From Streptomyces sp. SID13726 (GTDB taxonomy: Bacteria > Actinomycetota > Actinomycetes > Streptomycetales > Streptomycetaceae): a stretch of 64,000 nt of DNA. The notes under the pieces are model-generated. The model was not told the DNA's origin. It made no database searches and was given only the letters and a program-made list of their open reading frames with translations. Positions 50,852 through 59,535 of this stretch are shown here, one piece after another (the stretch's first letter is position 1; each line of letters opens with the position of its first letter). A program made the translations under genes and the position numbers. Location: NCBI RefSeq assembly GCF_010548375.1, contig NZ_JAAGLY010000014.1, forward strand, positions 124,001 through 188,000, in the 5' to 3' direction.

Positions 50852-51328
50852 TCAGTCTCCTGAGTCGGAGACGAGGTCGGCGAGACGGCGCAGGAGCGTG
50901 ACGAGTTGGACGCGCTCGGCCGGTGTGAATGCCTCGTAGGCATGAGTCTGGCGATCCCGTAGCCGGGCCCGGAGCGCGGCAAGCAACTCGGCCCCCTCGG
51001 CCGTGAGCCTGACGAGGACCCGCCGTTCGTCCTCCGGGGATCGGCGGCGCGCCACGATGCCCTTTGCCTCCAGCTGCTGGAGCATACGGGTGGCGGTGGG
51101 GACGCTCACGTCCGCGCTGCCCGCCAGCCGGCCCACCGGGATGTCCTGCTCCGAGGCGAGCGGATCGAGGAGCGCCACCTGGGCCAGGGAGAGTCCGCCG
51201 ACGTTCTCGGCGCCCGCCGAACGGGCCCGTCGCATGGCGACGAAGAGTGCGTCGGCCGCCTGCGCGATCTCCTCCGCGCCCACGTCGCGTCTCTGTGCGG
51301 CCCGCTCGGTATTGCCTTTGTTGCTCAT
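50852..51328 (-). CDS. MarR-family regulator
   Basis: The product is 158 residues. It has the MarR winged helix LSLAQVALLDPLASEQDIPV, LAGSADVSVPTATRMLQQLEAKG and the wing RRRSPEDERRVLVRLTAEG. It is divergent from an amidohydrolase gene with a 58-bp gap holding two palindromes, so it probably controls that gene and itself. No Shine-Dalgarno sequence precedes the ATG; a longer in-frame start exists at 51433 but would overlap the neighbour. Confidence 0.9.
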   Translation of the reverse strand: MSNKGNTERAAQRRDVGAEEIAQAADALFVAMRRARSAGAENVGGLSLAQVALLDPLASEQDIPVGRLAGSADVSVPTATRMLQQLEAKGIVARRRSPEDERRVLVRLTAEGAELLAALRARLRDRQTHAYEAFTPAERVQLVTLLRRLADLVSDSGD

Positions 51329-51332
51329 GGAG

Positions 51333-51345
51333 TGGTAACTTACCA
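51333..51345. promoter_or_regulatory. MarR operator candidate 1
   Basis: TGGTAA-C-TTACCA is a perfect 6-1-6 inverted repeat just ahead of the MarR start codon, in the divergent promoter region. Confidence 0.55.
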
Positions 51346-51361
51346 GAGCAATCATTAGCGT

Positions 51362-51374
51362 CCTAAATATTAGG
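51362..51374. promoter_or_regulatory. MarR operator candidate 2
   Basis: CCTAA-ATA-TTAGG, a 5-3-5 inverted repeat that runs into the AGGAGG ribosome-binding site of the amidohydrolase gene. Confidence 0.4.
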
Positions 51375-51386
51375 AGGCGAGAGAGT

Positions 51387-52334
51387 ATGAGTGTGTCCTC
51401 TCCGAACCGCATCGACGTCCACCAGCACCTCATCCCGCCGGCCTACCGAGAAGCGATGGAGCGTCACAATGTGACCGCCGCCGGCTGGCCGACCCCCGCC
51501 TGGGATCCGGAGGCCGCCCTCGGGATGATGGACCGCCGGTCGATCGCGACCGGCATCCTCTCCATCAGCTCGCCCGGAACCCACTTCGGCGACGACGCCG
51601 AAGCCCGCGCCGTCGCCCGCATGGTCAACGAGTACGCGGCCGAGCTGGCCAAGGACCGCCCCGACCGCTTCGGGTTCTTCGCGAGCCTGCCGCTCCCGGA
51701 CGTCGACGGCGCACTCGCCGAGATCGCGTATGCCTTCGACGAACTGCACGCCGACGGCGTGGTGCTGATGTCGAACGTCCAGGGCCGCTACCTGGGCGAC
51801 AAGGACTTCGAGCCCCTGTGGGCCGAACTCGACGCCCGCGCGGCGGTCGTCCATATCCACCCCACCGCCCCGCCAATGCCCATGCTGGAGGGCATGCCCG
51901 GCCCGCTGCTGGACTTCTGCGCCGAGACCACCCGCACCGCGGTGCACATGACGCTCAACGGTGTGATGGGTCGGCACACGCGGACGAAGGTCGTCCTCTC
52001 CCACGGCGGGGGCTTCCTGCCCTACGCGGCCTGGCGGTTCACCGGCGGTGCCCAGTTCAACCCCGGCACCACGCCCATGGGCATCCTCGCCGACCTCCAG
52101 CGCTTCTACTTCGACACCGCGCTGACCTCCACGCCGTCCGCGCTGCCGTCCCTGCTGGCCTTCGCCGCACCGGGGCACATCCTCTACGGCAGCGATTTCC
52201 CGTTCGCGCCGGAGGAATCCGGCACCTTCGTCGACGCCCTGCTCGACGGGTACGAGGGCTTTGCGCCGGGGCAGCTGGATGCGATTAACCGCGCCAGTGC
52301 CGAGGCGCTCTTTCCTCGTCTCGCCGGAGCCTGA
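51387..52334 (+). CDS. Amidohydrolase of the ACMSD family (third, divergent copy)
   Basis: The product is 315 residues with AGGAGG 9 nt before the ATG. Metal ligands: IDVHQHLIPP (HxH), VVHIHPTAP, LSHGGGF and YGSDFPFAP. It shares the overall pattern with the two paralogues at 7558 and 61994 (DVDGAL..I.YAFDELHADGV, RFYFDTAL, ALPSLLAFA, YGSD) but is clearly less similar. The substrate is unknown. It is flanked by a divergent MarR gene and a convergent TetR gene whose stop codon directly abuts its own. Confidence 0.88.
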   Translation: MSVSSPNRIDVHQHLIPPAYREAMERHNVTAAGWPTPAWDPEAALGMMDRRSIATGILSISSPGTHFGDDAEARAVARMVNEYAAELAKDRPDRFGFFASLPLPDVDGALAEIAYAFDELHADGVVLMSNVQGRYLGDKDFEPLWAELDARAAVVHIHPTAPPMPMLEGMPGPLLDFCAETTRTAVHMTLNGVMGRHTRTKVVLSHGGGFLPYAAWRFTGGAQFNPGTTPMGILADLQRFYFDTALTSTPSALPSLLAFAAPGHILYGSDFPFAPEESGTFVDALLDGYEGFAPGQLDAINRASAEALFPRLAGA

Positions 52335-52970
52335 TCAGGCGGCCCCGTCGCCAGGCGCCATGCGGGCCGCCGCGTCGTGCACCAGGCGTGCGTGGAACTC
52401 GAACAGGGCCACCAAGTCGACCTCCTCGCCATGGATCTCCCGGTGAACGAAGAGGCCGTCGGCCCCGGCGATCGTGTAAGTGGTCAGCATGCGGACCGCG
52501 TTTTCGTCCAGACCCGGGAACAGATCGGCGATCGCCTCGGCGATCTTCTGTCCGGCGATGTCGCGGACCTGGAGGAAAACGGTCCGGCCGCGGGGCTCGG
52601 TGGGGCGGCGTTCCAGGGCTAGCATCAGGCCCAGGCGAAGGAAGTCCGGCGCTGCGACCAGCGATCTGGCGATGTCCGCGGCCATGGCCGTGACCCGTGC
52701 CAGAGGTGTCCCGGTCTCTTTGCCGGGCAGATCCACGGCTGCCAGCCAGGTCTCGAAGCTGCGCTCGATGACCGCGGCGATCAGGTCGTCCTTGTCCTTG
52801 AAGTGCCAGTAGATCGAACTCGCCGGCAGTCCGCACTTTGCACTGACCGCGGCGATCGACGTCCCTTCGTAGCCGCGCTCACCTGCGATCTCGACAGTGG
52901 CGTCGAGGATGCGCTGGCGTGATTCCACACCGTTGGCGCGCTTCTTGCGCACCGTCGGCAAACTGGTCAT
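52335..52970 (-). CDS. TetR-family regulator
   Basis: The product is 211 residues from ATG 52970. N-terminal HTH: ESRQRILDATVEIAGERGYE, AAVSAKCGLPASSIYWHFKDKDDLI. The C-terminal domain ends GADGLFVHREIHGEEVDLVALFEFHARLV and is clearly related to the truncated TetR remnant at 20406-20573. It is divergent from the membrane-protein gene at 53076; the perfect 24-bp palindrome between them is its likely operator. Confidence 0.9.
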   Translation of the reverse strand: MTSLPTVRKKRANGVESRQRILDATVEIAGERGYEGTSIAAVSAKCGLPASSIYWHFKDKDDLIAAVIERSFETWLAAVDLPGKETGTPLARVTAMAADIARSLVAAPDFLRLGLMLALERRPTEPRGRTVFLQVRDIAGQKIAEAIADLFPGLDENAVRMLTTYTIAGADGLFVHREIHGEEVDLVALFEFHARLVHDAAARMAPGDGAA

Positions 52971-53032
52971 GAAAACTGCCCCCTCAGGGAGTGTCGGCAC
53001 TTGCACGGTATCGGAACAACGGCTTATCGTGA

Positions 53033-53056
53033 CGGTCATTCCAATTGGAATGACCG
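53033..53056. promoter_or_regulatory. Perfect 24-bp palindrome, TetR operator
   Basis: Each half-site is CGGTCATTCCAA and the full 24 bp equals its own reverse complement. It lies 63 bp from the TetR ATG and 20 bp before the GTG of the membrane-protein gene, so it can control both. Confidence 0.8.
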
Positions 53057-53075
53057 CTACGCCAAGGTCGTGCCT

Positions 53076-54116
53076 GTGAACACTCCGGACGCCGTCAGCG
53101 CGGCTGCGGCCATCGACGAACCGTCAGCTCGCAGCCTGCCCCGGTGGGTGCGGCCGCTGGTGGTCACGGCACTGCTCGTCCTGTTCGGCGTCGAGCTGGT
53201 GCTGGGATGGCCTTCGCTGCGCGCGGCGTTCGCCGAGCTGCGAGCCCCTCGGCCCGGCTGGTTCGCGCTGGCTCTTGTGGCCGAGCTGGCAGCCATGAGC
53301 TGCTACGGGCGCATGCAGCGCCGACTGCTCCGTTCCGCCGGGGTCACCGCGCCGATCCACAAGCACATCGCCCTGGCGTACGCTGCGCACTCCCTCAGTG
53401 TCACGCTGCCGGGCGGCCCCGCCTTCTCCACCCACTTCAACTACCAGCAGATGCGCCGTTTCGGGGCCACGCCCGCCGTCGCCTCGTGGTGCATTGCGCT
53501 GTCGGGGTTGCTGTCCGCGGCCGCCCTGGCGGTCGTCACGACGGTGTCGGCATTCGCCTCCAGCGGCACCCCGCAATGGCGGGGCCTCGTCACCCTCGCG
53601 CTGGCCATCGCGCTGCTCACGGTCGGCATCCGGCGGATCACCCGGCATCCGGAGAAGGCCGAACCCGCCACCCGTGCGGCGCTGGCCAAGGTCAACCGGC
53701 TCCGGCACCGCCCGGACGACGAGGGACTCGACCGCGTCCGCGGCTTCGTCGGCCAGCTGCGGGCGGCCCGCCTCGAACCCGGTCACGCCGTCGCGGCGGG
53801 TGTCTACGCGGTCCTCAACTGGGTGCTCGACGCCGGGTGCCTGTGGCTGTGCTTCCGTGCCGTCAGCGACACCGGGATCGGCGGAGCCCAGTTGCTGCTG
53901 GCCTTCTGTGCGGGCATGGCTGCGGGCACCCTCACGATTGTCCCCGGCGGCCTCGGTCTCATCGACAGCGCGCTGATCCTCGGACTGGTCGCGGGCGGTG
54001 TCGCCACCAGCGCTGCCATCGCTGCGGTCGTCCTCTACCGGATCATCAGCTTCGGCTTCATCATCGGCGCGGGCTGGATCGCCTGGCTGATCATGCGCCG
54101 CCACGGCCCGGTCTAG
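53076..54116 (+). CDS. Integral membrane protein, LPG-synthase-TM / flippase-like (UPF0104) family
   Basis: The product is 346 residues from GTG 53076 (CCAAGG 8 nt upstream; GTG 53070 is an alternative). It has about eight transmembrane helices. The pattern LAYAAHSLSVTLPGGPAFSTHFNYQQMRRFGATPAVASW and the C-terminal GTLTIVPGGLGLIDSALILGL match the MprF/AglD-type transmembrane domain. Family members move or modify lipids at the membrane (lysyl-phosphatidylglycerol flipping, polyprenol-linked steps). No aminoacyl-transferase domain is attached. Its expression is probably governed by the adjacent TetR protein. Confidence 0.85.
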   Translation: MNTPDAVSAAAAIDEPSARSLPRWVRPLVVTALLVLFGVELVLGWPSLRAAFAELRAPRPGWFALALVAELAAMSCYGRMQRRLLRSAGVTAPIHKHIALAYAAHSLSVTLPGGPAFSTHFNYQQMRRFGATPAVASWCIALSGLLSAAALAVVTTVSAFASSGTPQWRGLVTLALAIALLTVGIRRITRHPEKAEPATRAALAKVNRLRHRPDDEGLDRVRGFVGQLRAARLEPGHAVAAGVYAVLNWVLDAGCLWLCFRAVSDTGIGGAQLLLAFCAGMAAGTLTIVPGGLGLIDSALILGLVAGGVATSAAIAAVVLYRIISFGFIIGAGWIAWLIMRRHGPV

Positions 54117-54284
54117 GGCGCTGACGGCGGACCTCGGCGACGCCATGGAGTCCGCCGTGCCCTACGCCCGCCCGCCTGGCCCTCCGAGGTCCTCGTCATG
54201 GCTGGTGGCGGCGCTTATGTCCGGAATATGCGAGAAAATCATCCTGGTCAATTCACCGGTTCCGTCCAAGGAAGCGAGCACGAC

Positions 54285-55949
54285 ATGAACGCCTCCCCGA
54301 CAGCGCTCCGCACGTCGTGGGACACCCGCCGCAGAGCCAAGCGGGACCGCCTCGCTGCGGTCGCGGACCACGTGGACGGGAAGGTCGTACCGGCCGACAG
54401 TCTGCGTACCGTCCTGGAGACCCTGGTGCGTCCCGGCGACCGGGTGGCACTGGAGGGCGACAACCAGAAGCAGGCCGATTTCCTCTCCCGCACCCTCGCC
54501 ACCTGTGACCCGGCCCGCGTCCACGGACTCCACATGCTGATCTCGTCGGTCTCCCGGCCCGAACACCTCGACCTGTTCGAGCGGGGCCTGGCCGAACGCC
54601 TCGACCTCGCCTTCGCCGGTCCGCAGAGCCTGCGCATCGCGCAGATGGTGGAGGACGGCACGGTCACCATCGGCGCGATCCACACCTATGTGGAGCTCTA
54701 CGCCCGCATGTTCACCGACCTGACCCCGCACGTGGCCCTGCTCTGCGCGGCGAAGGCCGACCGCCACGGCAACCTCTACACCGGCCCCAACACCGAGGAC
54801 ACCCCGACCATCGCCGAGGCCACCGCCTTCCGCGACGGGCTGGTGCTCGTGCAGGCCGACGAGATCGTCGACGACCCGGCGCGGCTGCCCCGGGTGGACG
54901 TGCCCGGCGACTGGGTCGACCTGGTGGTCGAGGCCGACCGGCCATTCGCGATCGAACCGCTGTTTACCCGCGATCCGCGGCACATCGGCGACGTGGAGAT
55001 CCTCAAGGCGATGATCGCCCTGCGTGGCGTCTACGAACGCCACCAGGTCGTCTCGCTCAACCACGGCATCGGCTACGACACCGCCGCCATCGAACTGATC
55101 CTGCCCACCTACGGCGACCGACTGGGCCTCAAGGGGAAGATCGCCCGGCACTGGACGCTCAACCCGCACCCCACCCTGATCCCGGCCGTCGAGTCCGGCT
55201 GGGTCGATTCCGTGCACTGCTTCGGCGGCGAGGCGGGCATGGAGCGCTACACAGCGGCTCGCCCCGACGTCTTCTTCACCGGGCGGGACGGCTCCCTGCG
55301 CTCCAACCGCGTGCTGTGCCAGCTGGCCGGACAGTACGCGGTGGACATGTTCATCGGCTCCTCGCTCCAGATCGACGCCGACGCCAACTCCTCCACCGTC
55401 ACCGACGGCCGCCTCTCCGGATTCGGGGGCGCCCCCAACATGGGCCACGACCCGCACGGCCGCCGGCACGCCTCGGCCGCCTGGCTGAGCCTCGCCCACG
55501 GAGAGGGCGCGGGCCTGCGCGGACGCAAGCTCGTCGTGCAGCTCGCGCAGACCTTCCGGGCGGGCGGCACCCCCACCTTCGTCGAGTCCCTCGACGCCGT
55601 CGAGGTGGGCCGCCAGGCAGGGATGCCCGTCCCGCCCGTCATGATCTACGGCGACGACGTCACCCACGTCGTCACCGAGGAGGGCGTCGCCTACCTCTAC
55701 AAGGCGACCAGCCTCGCCGACCGCCGCGCCGCCCTGGCCGCCGTCGCGGGGGCCACCCCTGTCGGACGGACCGCCGACCACCGGGCCGTGGAGGCGCTGC
55801 GCCGGGACGGTCTGGTCGCGTTCCCCGAGGACCTGGGCGTCGAAGTACGACTGGCCGACCGTTCGCTGCTGGCCGCCCGCAGCATCGGTGACCTGGTGGC
55901 CTGGTCGGACGGACTCTACGACCCGCCGGCCCGCTTCCGGGAGTGGTGA
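54285..55949 (+). CDS. mdcA: Malonate decarboxylase alpha subunit (acetyl-S-ACP:malonate ACP transferase)
   Basis: The product is 554 residues, as expected for MdcA. It begins RTSWDTRRRAKRDRLAAVADHVDGKVVP, with GDRVALEGDNQKQADFLSRTL, SGFGGAPNMGHDPHGRRHAS and MPVPPVMIYGDDVTHVVTEEG, all typical. MdcA exchanges acetate for malonate on the ACP thioester. It is the first gene of a run in which every following start overlaps or nearly overlaps the previous stop: mdcA-B-C-DE-G-H. No malonate transporter (mdcLM/F) or MdcR/MdcY regulator is seen in the window. Confidence 0.95.
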   Translation: MNASPTALRTSWDTRRRAKRDRLAAVADHVDGKVVPADSLRTVLETLVRPGDRVALEGDNQKQADFLSRTLATCDPARVHGLHMLISSVSRPEHLDLFERGLAERLDLAFAGPQSLRIAQMVEDGTVTIGAIHTYVELYARMFTDLTPHVALLCAAKADRHGNLYTGPNTEDTPTIAEATAFRDGLVLVQADEIVDDPARLPRVDVPGDWVDLVVEADRPFAIEPLFTRDPRHIGDVEILKAMIALRGVYERHQVVSLNHGIGYDTAAIELILPTYGDRLGLKGKIARHWTLNPHPTLIPAVESGWVDSVHCFGGEAGMERYTAARPDVFFTGRDGSLRSNRVLCQLAGQYAVDMFIGSSLQIDADANSSTVTDGRLSGFGGAPNMGHDPHGRRHASAAWLSLAHGEGAGLRGRKLVVQLAQTFRAGGTPTFVESLDAVEVGRQAGMPVPPVMIYGDDVTHVVTEEGVAYLYKATSLADRRAALAAVAGATPVGRTADHRAVEALRRDGLVAFPEDLGVEVRLADRSLLAARSIGDLVAWSDGLYDPPARFREW

Positions 55950-56833
55950 GCGCGATGGCCCGCACCGACTCCGTCCTCGGCCCACGGCACATCGGCGACC
56001 TGGCTGTCCGGGCGCTGCGCGAGGAAGCGGAACTCACCCCCAAACCCGGTCTGGTGGACCGGCGCAGCGGCGGCGCACACCATGACATGGACCTCGACCT
56101 CCTGCTCACCTCCGCCGACTCCCTGCGCGAGGCATTCACCGGCTGCGCGCGGCTGTCGGCCGCACTGCCCCTCGGTTCCCGCCTGCGCGCACGCGTCGGC
56201 GAGGCCGGCCGGGAGGGGGAGCGCCGCATGCTCGAAGCCACCGGAGGCGTCAACACCCACCGGGGTGCGCTGTGGGCGCTCGGCCTGCTCGCCGCGGGCG
56301 CGTCGCGGGCCGGCGGACCACACGACGCCCTCGGATTCGCGGCCCGGCTCGCCCGCATCCCCGATCGGCACATGGCGGTCAGGCGACCTGCGGCCGAGTC
56401 GCACGGAGCCCGCGCCCACCGCCTCTTCGGTGCGGGCGGCGCCGCTGCCGAGGCCCGCGCCGGTTTCCCGCACATCGCCCACGTCGCCCTGCCCGTGCTG
56501 CGCGCCGCCCGCCGTGGTGGCGCGGATGAACGGTCGGCGCGTCTGACCGCCCTCCTGTCGTTGATGGCCACCTTGGAGGACACCTGCCTGCTGCACCGCG
56601 GCGGCCAGGAGGGCCTGCGGATGGTACGGCGGGCCGCGACCGACGCCCTGGCGGCCGGGGGCAGTGAGACCCCCGCCGGACGCAGACGCCTGCGGGACAT
56701 GGACGCGCTCATGCGTGCGCGGCGCCTCTCCCCGGGCGGCAGCGCGGACCTGCTGGCCGCGACCGTGTTCGTTGACCTGCTGTATCCCCATCCCCCCGTC
56801 AGTGAGAGGAGCAGTGCCGCATGCAGACCCTGA
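55946..56833 (+). CDS. mdcB: Triphosphoribosyl-dephospho-CoA synthase
   Basis: The product is 295 residues, starting at GTG 55946 overlapping the mdcA stop (GTGA). It carries the CitG/MdcB motifs LTPKPGLVDRRSGGAHHDMD, EATGGVNTHRGALWALGLL and LEDTCLLHRGGQEGL. It makes 2'-(5-triphosphoribosyl)-3-dephospho-CoA, the precursor of the ACP prosthetic group. Its end overlaps mdcC by 13 bp. Confidence 0.93.
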   Translation: MSAMARTDSVLGPRHIGDLAVRALREEAELTPKPGLVDRRSGGAHHDMDLDLLLTSADSLREAFTGCARLSAALPLGSRLRARVGEAGREGERRMLEATGGVNTHRGALWALGLLAAGASRAGGPHDALGFAARLARIPDRHMAVRRPAAESHGARAHRLFGAGGAAAEARAGFPHIAHVALPVLRAARRGGADERSARLTALLSLMATLEDTCLLHRGGQEGLRMVRRAATDALAAGGSETPAGRRRLRDMDALMRARRLSPGGSADLLAATVFVDLLYPHPPVSERSSAACRP

Positions 56834-57144
56834 CCTTCCGATTCCCCGCTGACCGGGTCCCAGCCCACCGCGCCCATGTCGGCGTCGTAGCCTCCGGCGA
56901 CCTGGAGATCCTGCTCGACCGGTCGACGGACGTCGGCGCCGACCCGCACGCGCGGGTGTGCGTGCGCACCAGCGTCGACGGCTTCGACCTGGTCTGGGAG
57001 AACGTCCTGGAGCGCTTCTTCGCCCGGTCCTCGCTCGCGGGCGACTGGGTGCTCAACGACTTCGGGGCCACCCCGGGCGTGGTGGCGCTAAGGCTGCGGC
57101 AGGCGGCGGAAGTCGCGACCGGCGACGCGTGGGAGAACCGATGA
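56821..57144 (+). CDS. mdcC: Malonate decarboxylase acyl carrier protein (delta subunit)
   Basis: The product is 107 residues. Ser25 in HVGVVASGDLEILL matches the prosthetic-group attachment Ser of MdcC proteins. The rest (TSVDGFDLVWENVLERFF, LNDFGATPGVVALRLRQA) is characteristic. It carries acetyl and malonyl groups during decarboxylation. Confidence 0.95.
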   Translation: MQTLTFRFPADRVPAHRAHVGVVASGDLEILLDRSTDVGADPHARVCVRTSVDGFDLVWENVLERFFARSSLAGDWVLNDFGATPGVVALRLRQAAEVATGDAWENR

Positions 57145-58910
57145 GTGACGTCCGGGGCCCGGAGACGGCCGTAGCAGACCGTTACACCGTCCTGCGACGG
57201 CACAGCTTCCTCGAACTCGATGCCCGCCACCGAGCCCTGGCCCTCCTCGACCACGGATCACCGCGCGAACTGTGCGGCCCCTTCGAGCGGTTGGGCTCCC
57301 CGTGGCTGGAGCCGCAGGGAGTGGTCCCGCAGGAGGACGACGGCGTCGTCATCGTCCGCGGCACTCTCGACGGGCACCCCGTCGTGGTGGCCTCCGTCGA
57401 ACAGGGCTTTCAGGGCGGCGCCGTCGGTGAGGTGTCCGGCGTGAAGATCGCCACCGCGTTGAGGCTGGCCGCGGATGACTCCCGGGCCGGGCGGCCCACC
57501 GCCGCCGTGCTGCTTCTGGAGACCGGCGGAGTGCGTCTGCAGGAGGCCAATCTGGGCCTTGCCGCCGTGTCCGAGATCTGTGCGGCCCTTCTGGAGCTGC
57601 GGCCCCTGGCCCCCGTGATCGGAGTCGTCGCCGGGACCGTCGGCTCCTTCGGCGGCATGAGTATCGCCGCGGGCCTGTGCACCCGGCTTCTCGTCACCCG
57701 GGAGGGACGCGTCGGCCTCAACGGTCCCGCCGTCATCGAACAGGAGGCGGGCGCCGACGAGTTCGACGCCGGTGACCGGGCGCTCGTCTGGGCCGTCCAT
57801 GGCGGTGCCCAGCGCCGGGCGACCGGACTCGCGGACGACCTCGTCACGGACGACGTGGACACCCTGCGCACCGCGCTCCGGACAGCGGTGGCGGCCGGCG
57901 TGCCGAGACCCGGCCGCCACCGCAGCGAGCGCCTCGACGTCCTGCGCGCCCGCCTCGGCTCGTTCGACCCGGCGTCCCCTCCGGCCCCGCATGACCTGCG
58001 CGCGCTGTGGGGCGACCGCTACGAGCCGCCCCGGGCGTGCGCCGAGGCCACCCGTGGACCGGCCGTACCGGGATCCCAGGGACGGGCCCGCGCCTGGCTC
58101 GAAGCGCTGACCGGCGCCGCCGCCGTGCGGCAGGTGATCCCGTCCGTGCTGCGCGCCGATACCGCCGACACCGTCCACCTGGCCGTGGTTCCCGACCCGG
58201 GCAACCCCTTCCACCGAGCCCGCCGCGGCGAGGTCGGGCTCACCGAGTGCATCGCCCTCGCCGAGACGGTCCGCGCTGTCGTCGCGGAGGACGCGGAGGA
58301 GCGGGACACCGGCCGCCGGCGGGGGATCGTCGCCGTCGTGGACCTGCCGAGCCAGGCGTACGGGCGGATCGAGGAGATGGTGGGCCTGCACCAGGCGATC
58401 GCCGCCACCGTCGACGCCTACGCCCACGCCCGCACCTCCGGCCATCCGGTCGTCGCCCTCGTCGTCGGGCACGCGCTGTCGGGCGGCTTCCTCGCGCACG
58501 GCCTCCAGGCCGCGCGGATCCTCGCCCTGGACGATGCCGGCGTGGAGATCCACGCGATGCACAAACCCGCGGCGGCCCGGGTCACCCGGCGCACGGTCGA
58601 GCAGCTCGACGCCCTCGCGCGGACCGTGCTCCCGCTCAGCTACGACGTCCGTGACTGGGCCCGGCTGGGCCTGTGCGACGGGCTGCTGCGGGTGTCGGAC
58701 GCCGACGCGCCCACCGACGCGGACACCACCCTCGTACGGCTGGCCCTGCGCGAGCAGATCGAGGCCGCCCGGTCGGGCCCGCGCGACCTGTCGTACCGCC
58801 TCGAATCGCCCGGGGCACGCACCACGCGAACCGCCTCCCGCCGGGTGCGTGACACGCTCACCCGGCAGTGGACCGAGGGGTCCATCCGTACGGGGCCCGC
58901 CGATGTGTGA
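57141..58910 (+). CDS. mdcDE: Malonate decarboxylase beta-gamma fusion (MdcD-MdcE)
   Basis: The product is 589 residues and joins two crotonase-like carboxyltransferase domains that are separate proteins in Klebsiella and Pseudomonas. Residues 1-280: MdcD with SVEQGFQGGAVGEVSGVKI, LLLETGGVRLQEANLGLAAV and AGTVGSFGGMSIAAGLC. Residues about 320-580: MdcE with VVDLPSQAYGRIEEMVGLHQ, VVGHALSGGFLAHGLQA and IHAMHKPAAARVTRRTVEQL. Together they decarboxylate malonyl-S-ACP. Start and stop overlap mdcC and mdcG. Confidence 0.93.
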   Translation: MSDVRGPETAVADRYTVLRRHSFLELDARHRALALLDHGSPRELCGPFERLGSPWLEPQGVVPQEDDGVVIVRGTLDGHPVVVASVEQGFQGGAVGEVSGVKIATALRLAADDSRAGRPTAAVLLLETGGVRLQEANLGLAAVSEICAALLELRPLAPVIGVVAGTVGSFGGMSIAAGLCTRLLVTREGRVGLNGPAVIEQEAGADEFDAGDRALVWAVHGGAQRRATGLADDLVTDDVDTLRTALRTAVAAGVPRPGRHRSERLDVLRARLGSFDPASPPAPHDLRALWGDRYEPPRACAEATRGPAVPGSQGRARAWLEALTGAAAVRQVIPSVLRADTADTVHLAVVPDPGNPFHRARRGEVGLTECIALAETVRAVVAEDAEERDTGRRRGIVAVVDLPSQAYGRIEEMVGLHQAIAATVDAYAHARTSGHPVVALVVGHALSGGFLAHGLQAARILALDDAGVEIHAMHKPAAARVTRRTVEQLDALARTVLPLSYDVRDWARLGLCDGLLRVSDADAPTDADTTLVRLALREQIEAARSGPRDLSYRLESPGARTTRTASRRVRDTLTRQWTEGSIRTGPADV

Positions 58911-59535
58911 CCTCCGCCCCCACGACCTGGTGCGCCTGCACGACCCGCGCACGTTGCGCCGCGCGTACCCCGAGACTCCGCTCTGGGTCTGGCGGGCCCT
59001 GGACACCGCCCCCTGGGTGGTGGTCCGGCGGGCAACCGCCCCGGCAGGGGCCGTCCCGGTCGGGGTCCGGGGGGCCGGGCGCGGGCGGAGGTTCGCCATG
59101 GACGTGTCGGTGACGGCCGTACGGGAGCGGGTACGTCCCGAGGACCTGCCCGTCCGCTCGCCCGCGCTGCCCGCCGGTCTCCCGGTGGCCCGCGCCCTCG
59201 AACTGACCCGCCGCGACCTCGACGGCGCGGGGGTGATCTGGGGTCCCACCGGGAGCACCGGCTTCCAGCTCGCCTCGGGGCATCCGGTCGTCACCGAGAC
59301 CAGTGACCTGGATCTGCTGCTGCGTGTCACCAACCCGGCTGAGCTGCCGGATCCCTGGGCACTGCACACCGCCCTGTCCGGACTTCCGGCCCGTGTCGAC
59401 TGCCAGATCGAGACGCCGGAGGGGGCCTACGCACTCGGCGAGCTGGCCTCCGGCGTCCCCGAGGTACTGCTCCGCCACCGCGACGGGCCTCGTCTCGTGC
59501 CCAACCCGTGGGCCCGGAGAGCGGAGCTGTCGTGA
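58903..59535 (+). CDS. mdcG: Phosphoribosyl-dephospho-CoA transferase
   Basis: The product is 210 residues. It has LRPHDLVRLHDP, PVGVRGAGRGRRFAMDVSV and the nucleotidyltransferase-like Asp pair in TSDLDLLLRV, followed by VDCQIETPEGAYALGE and LRHRDGPRLVPNPW. It transfers the prosthetic group made by MdcB onto Ser25 of MdcC. It overlaps mdcDE by 8 bp and mdcH by 4 bp. Confidence 0.92.
   Translation: MCDLRPHDLVRLHDPRTLRRAYPETPLWVWRALDTAPWVVVRRATAPAGAVPVGVRGAGRGRRFAMDVSVTAVRERVRPEDLPVRSPALPAGLPVARALELTRRDLDGAGVIWGPTGSTGFQLASGHPVVTETSDLDLLLRVTNPAELPDPWALHTALSGLPARVDCQIETPEGAYALGELASGVPEVLLRHRDGPRLVPNPWARRAELS

Noticed and set aside
52335..53039. Longer TetR start at 53039
   Set aside because: It would lie inside the 24-bp operator; the ATG at 52970 has a GAGGGGG site at good distance and begins a normal TetR N-terminus.
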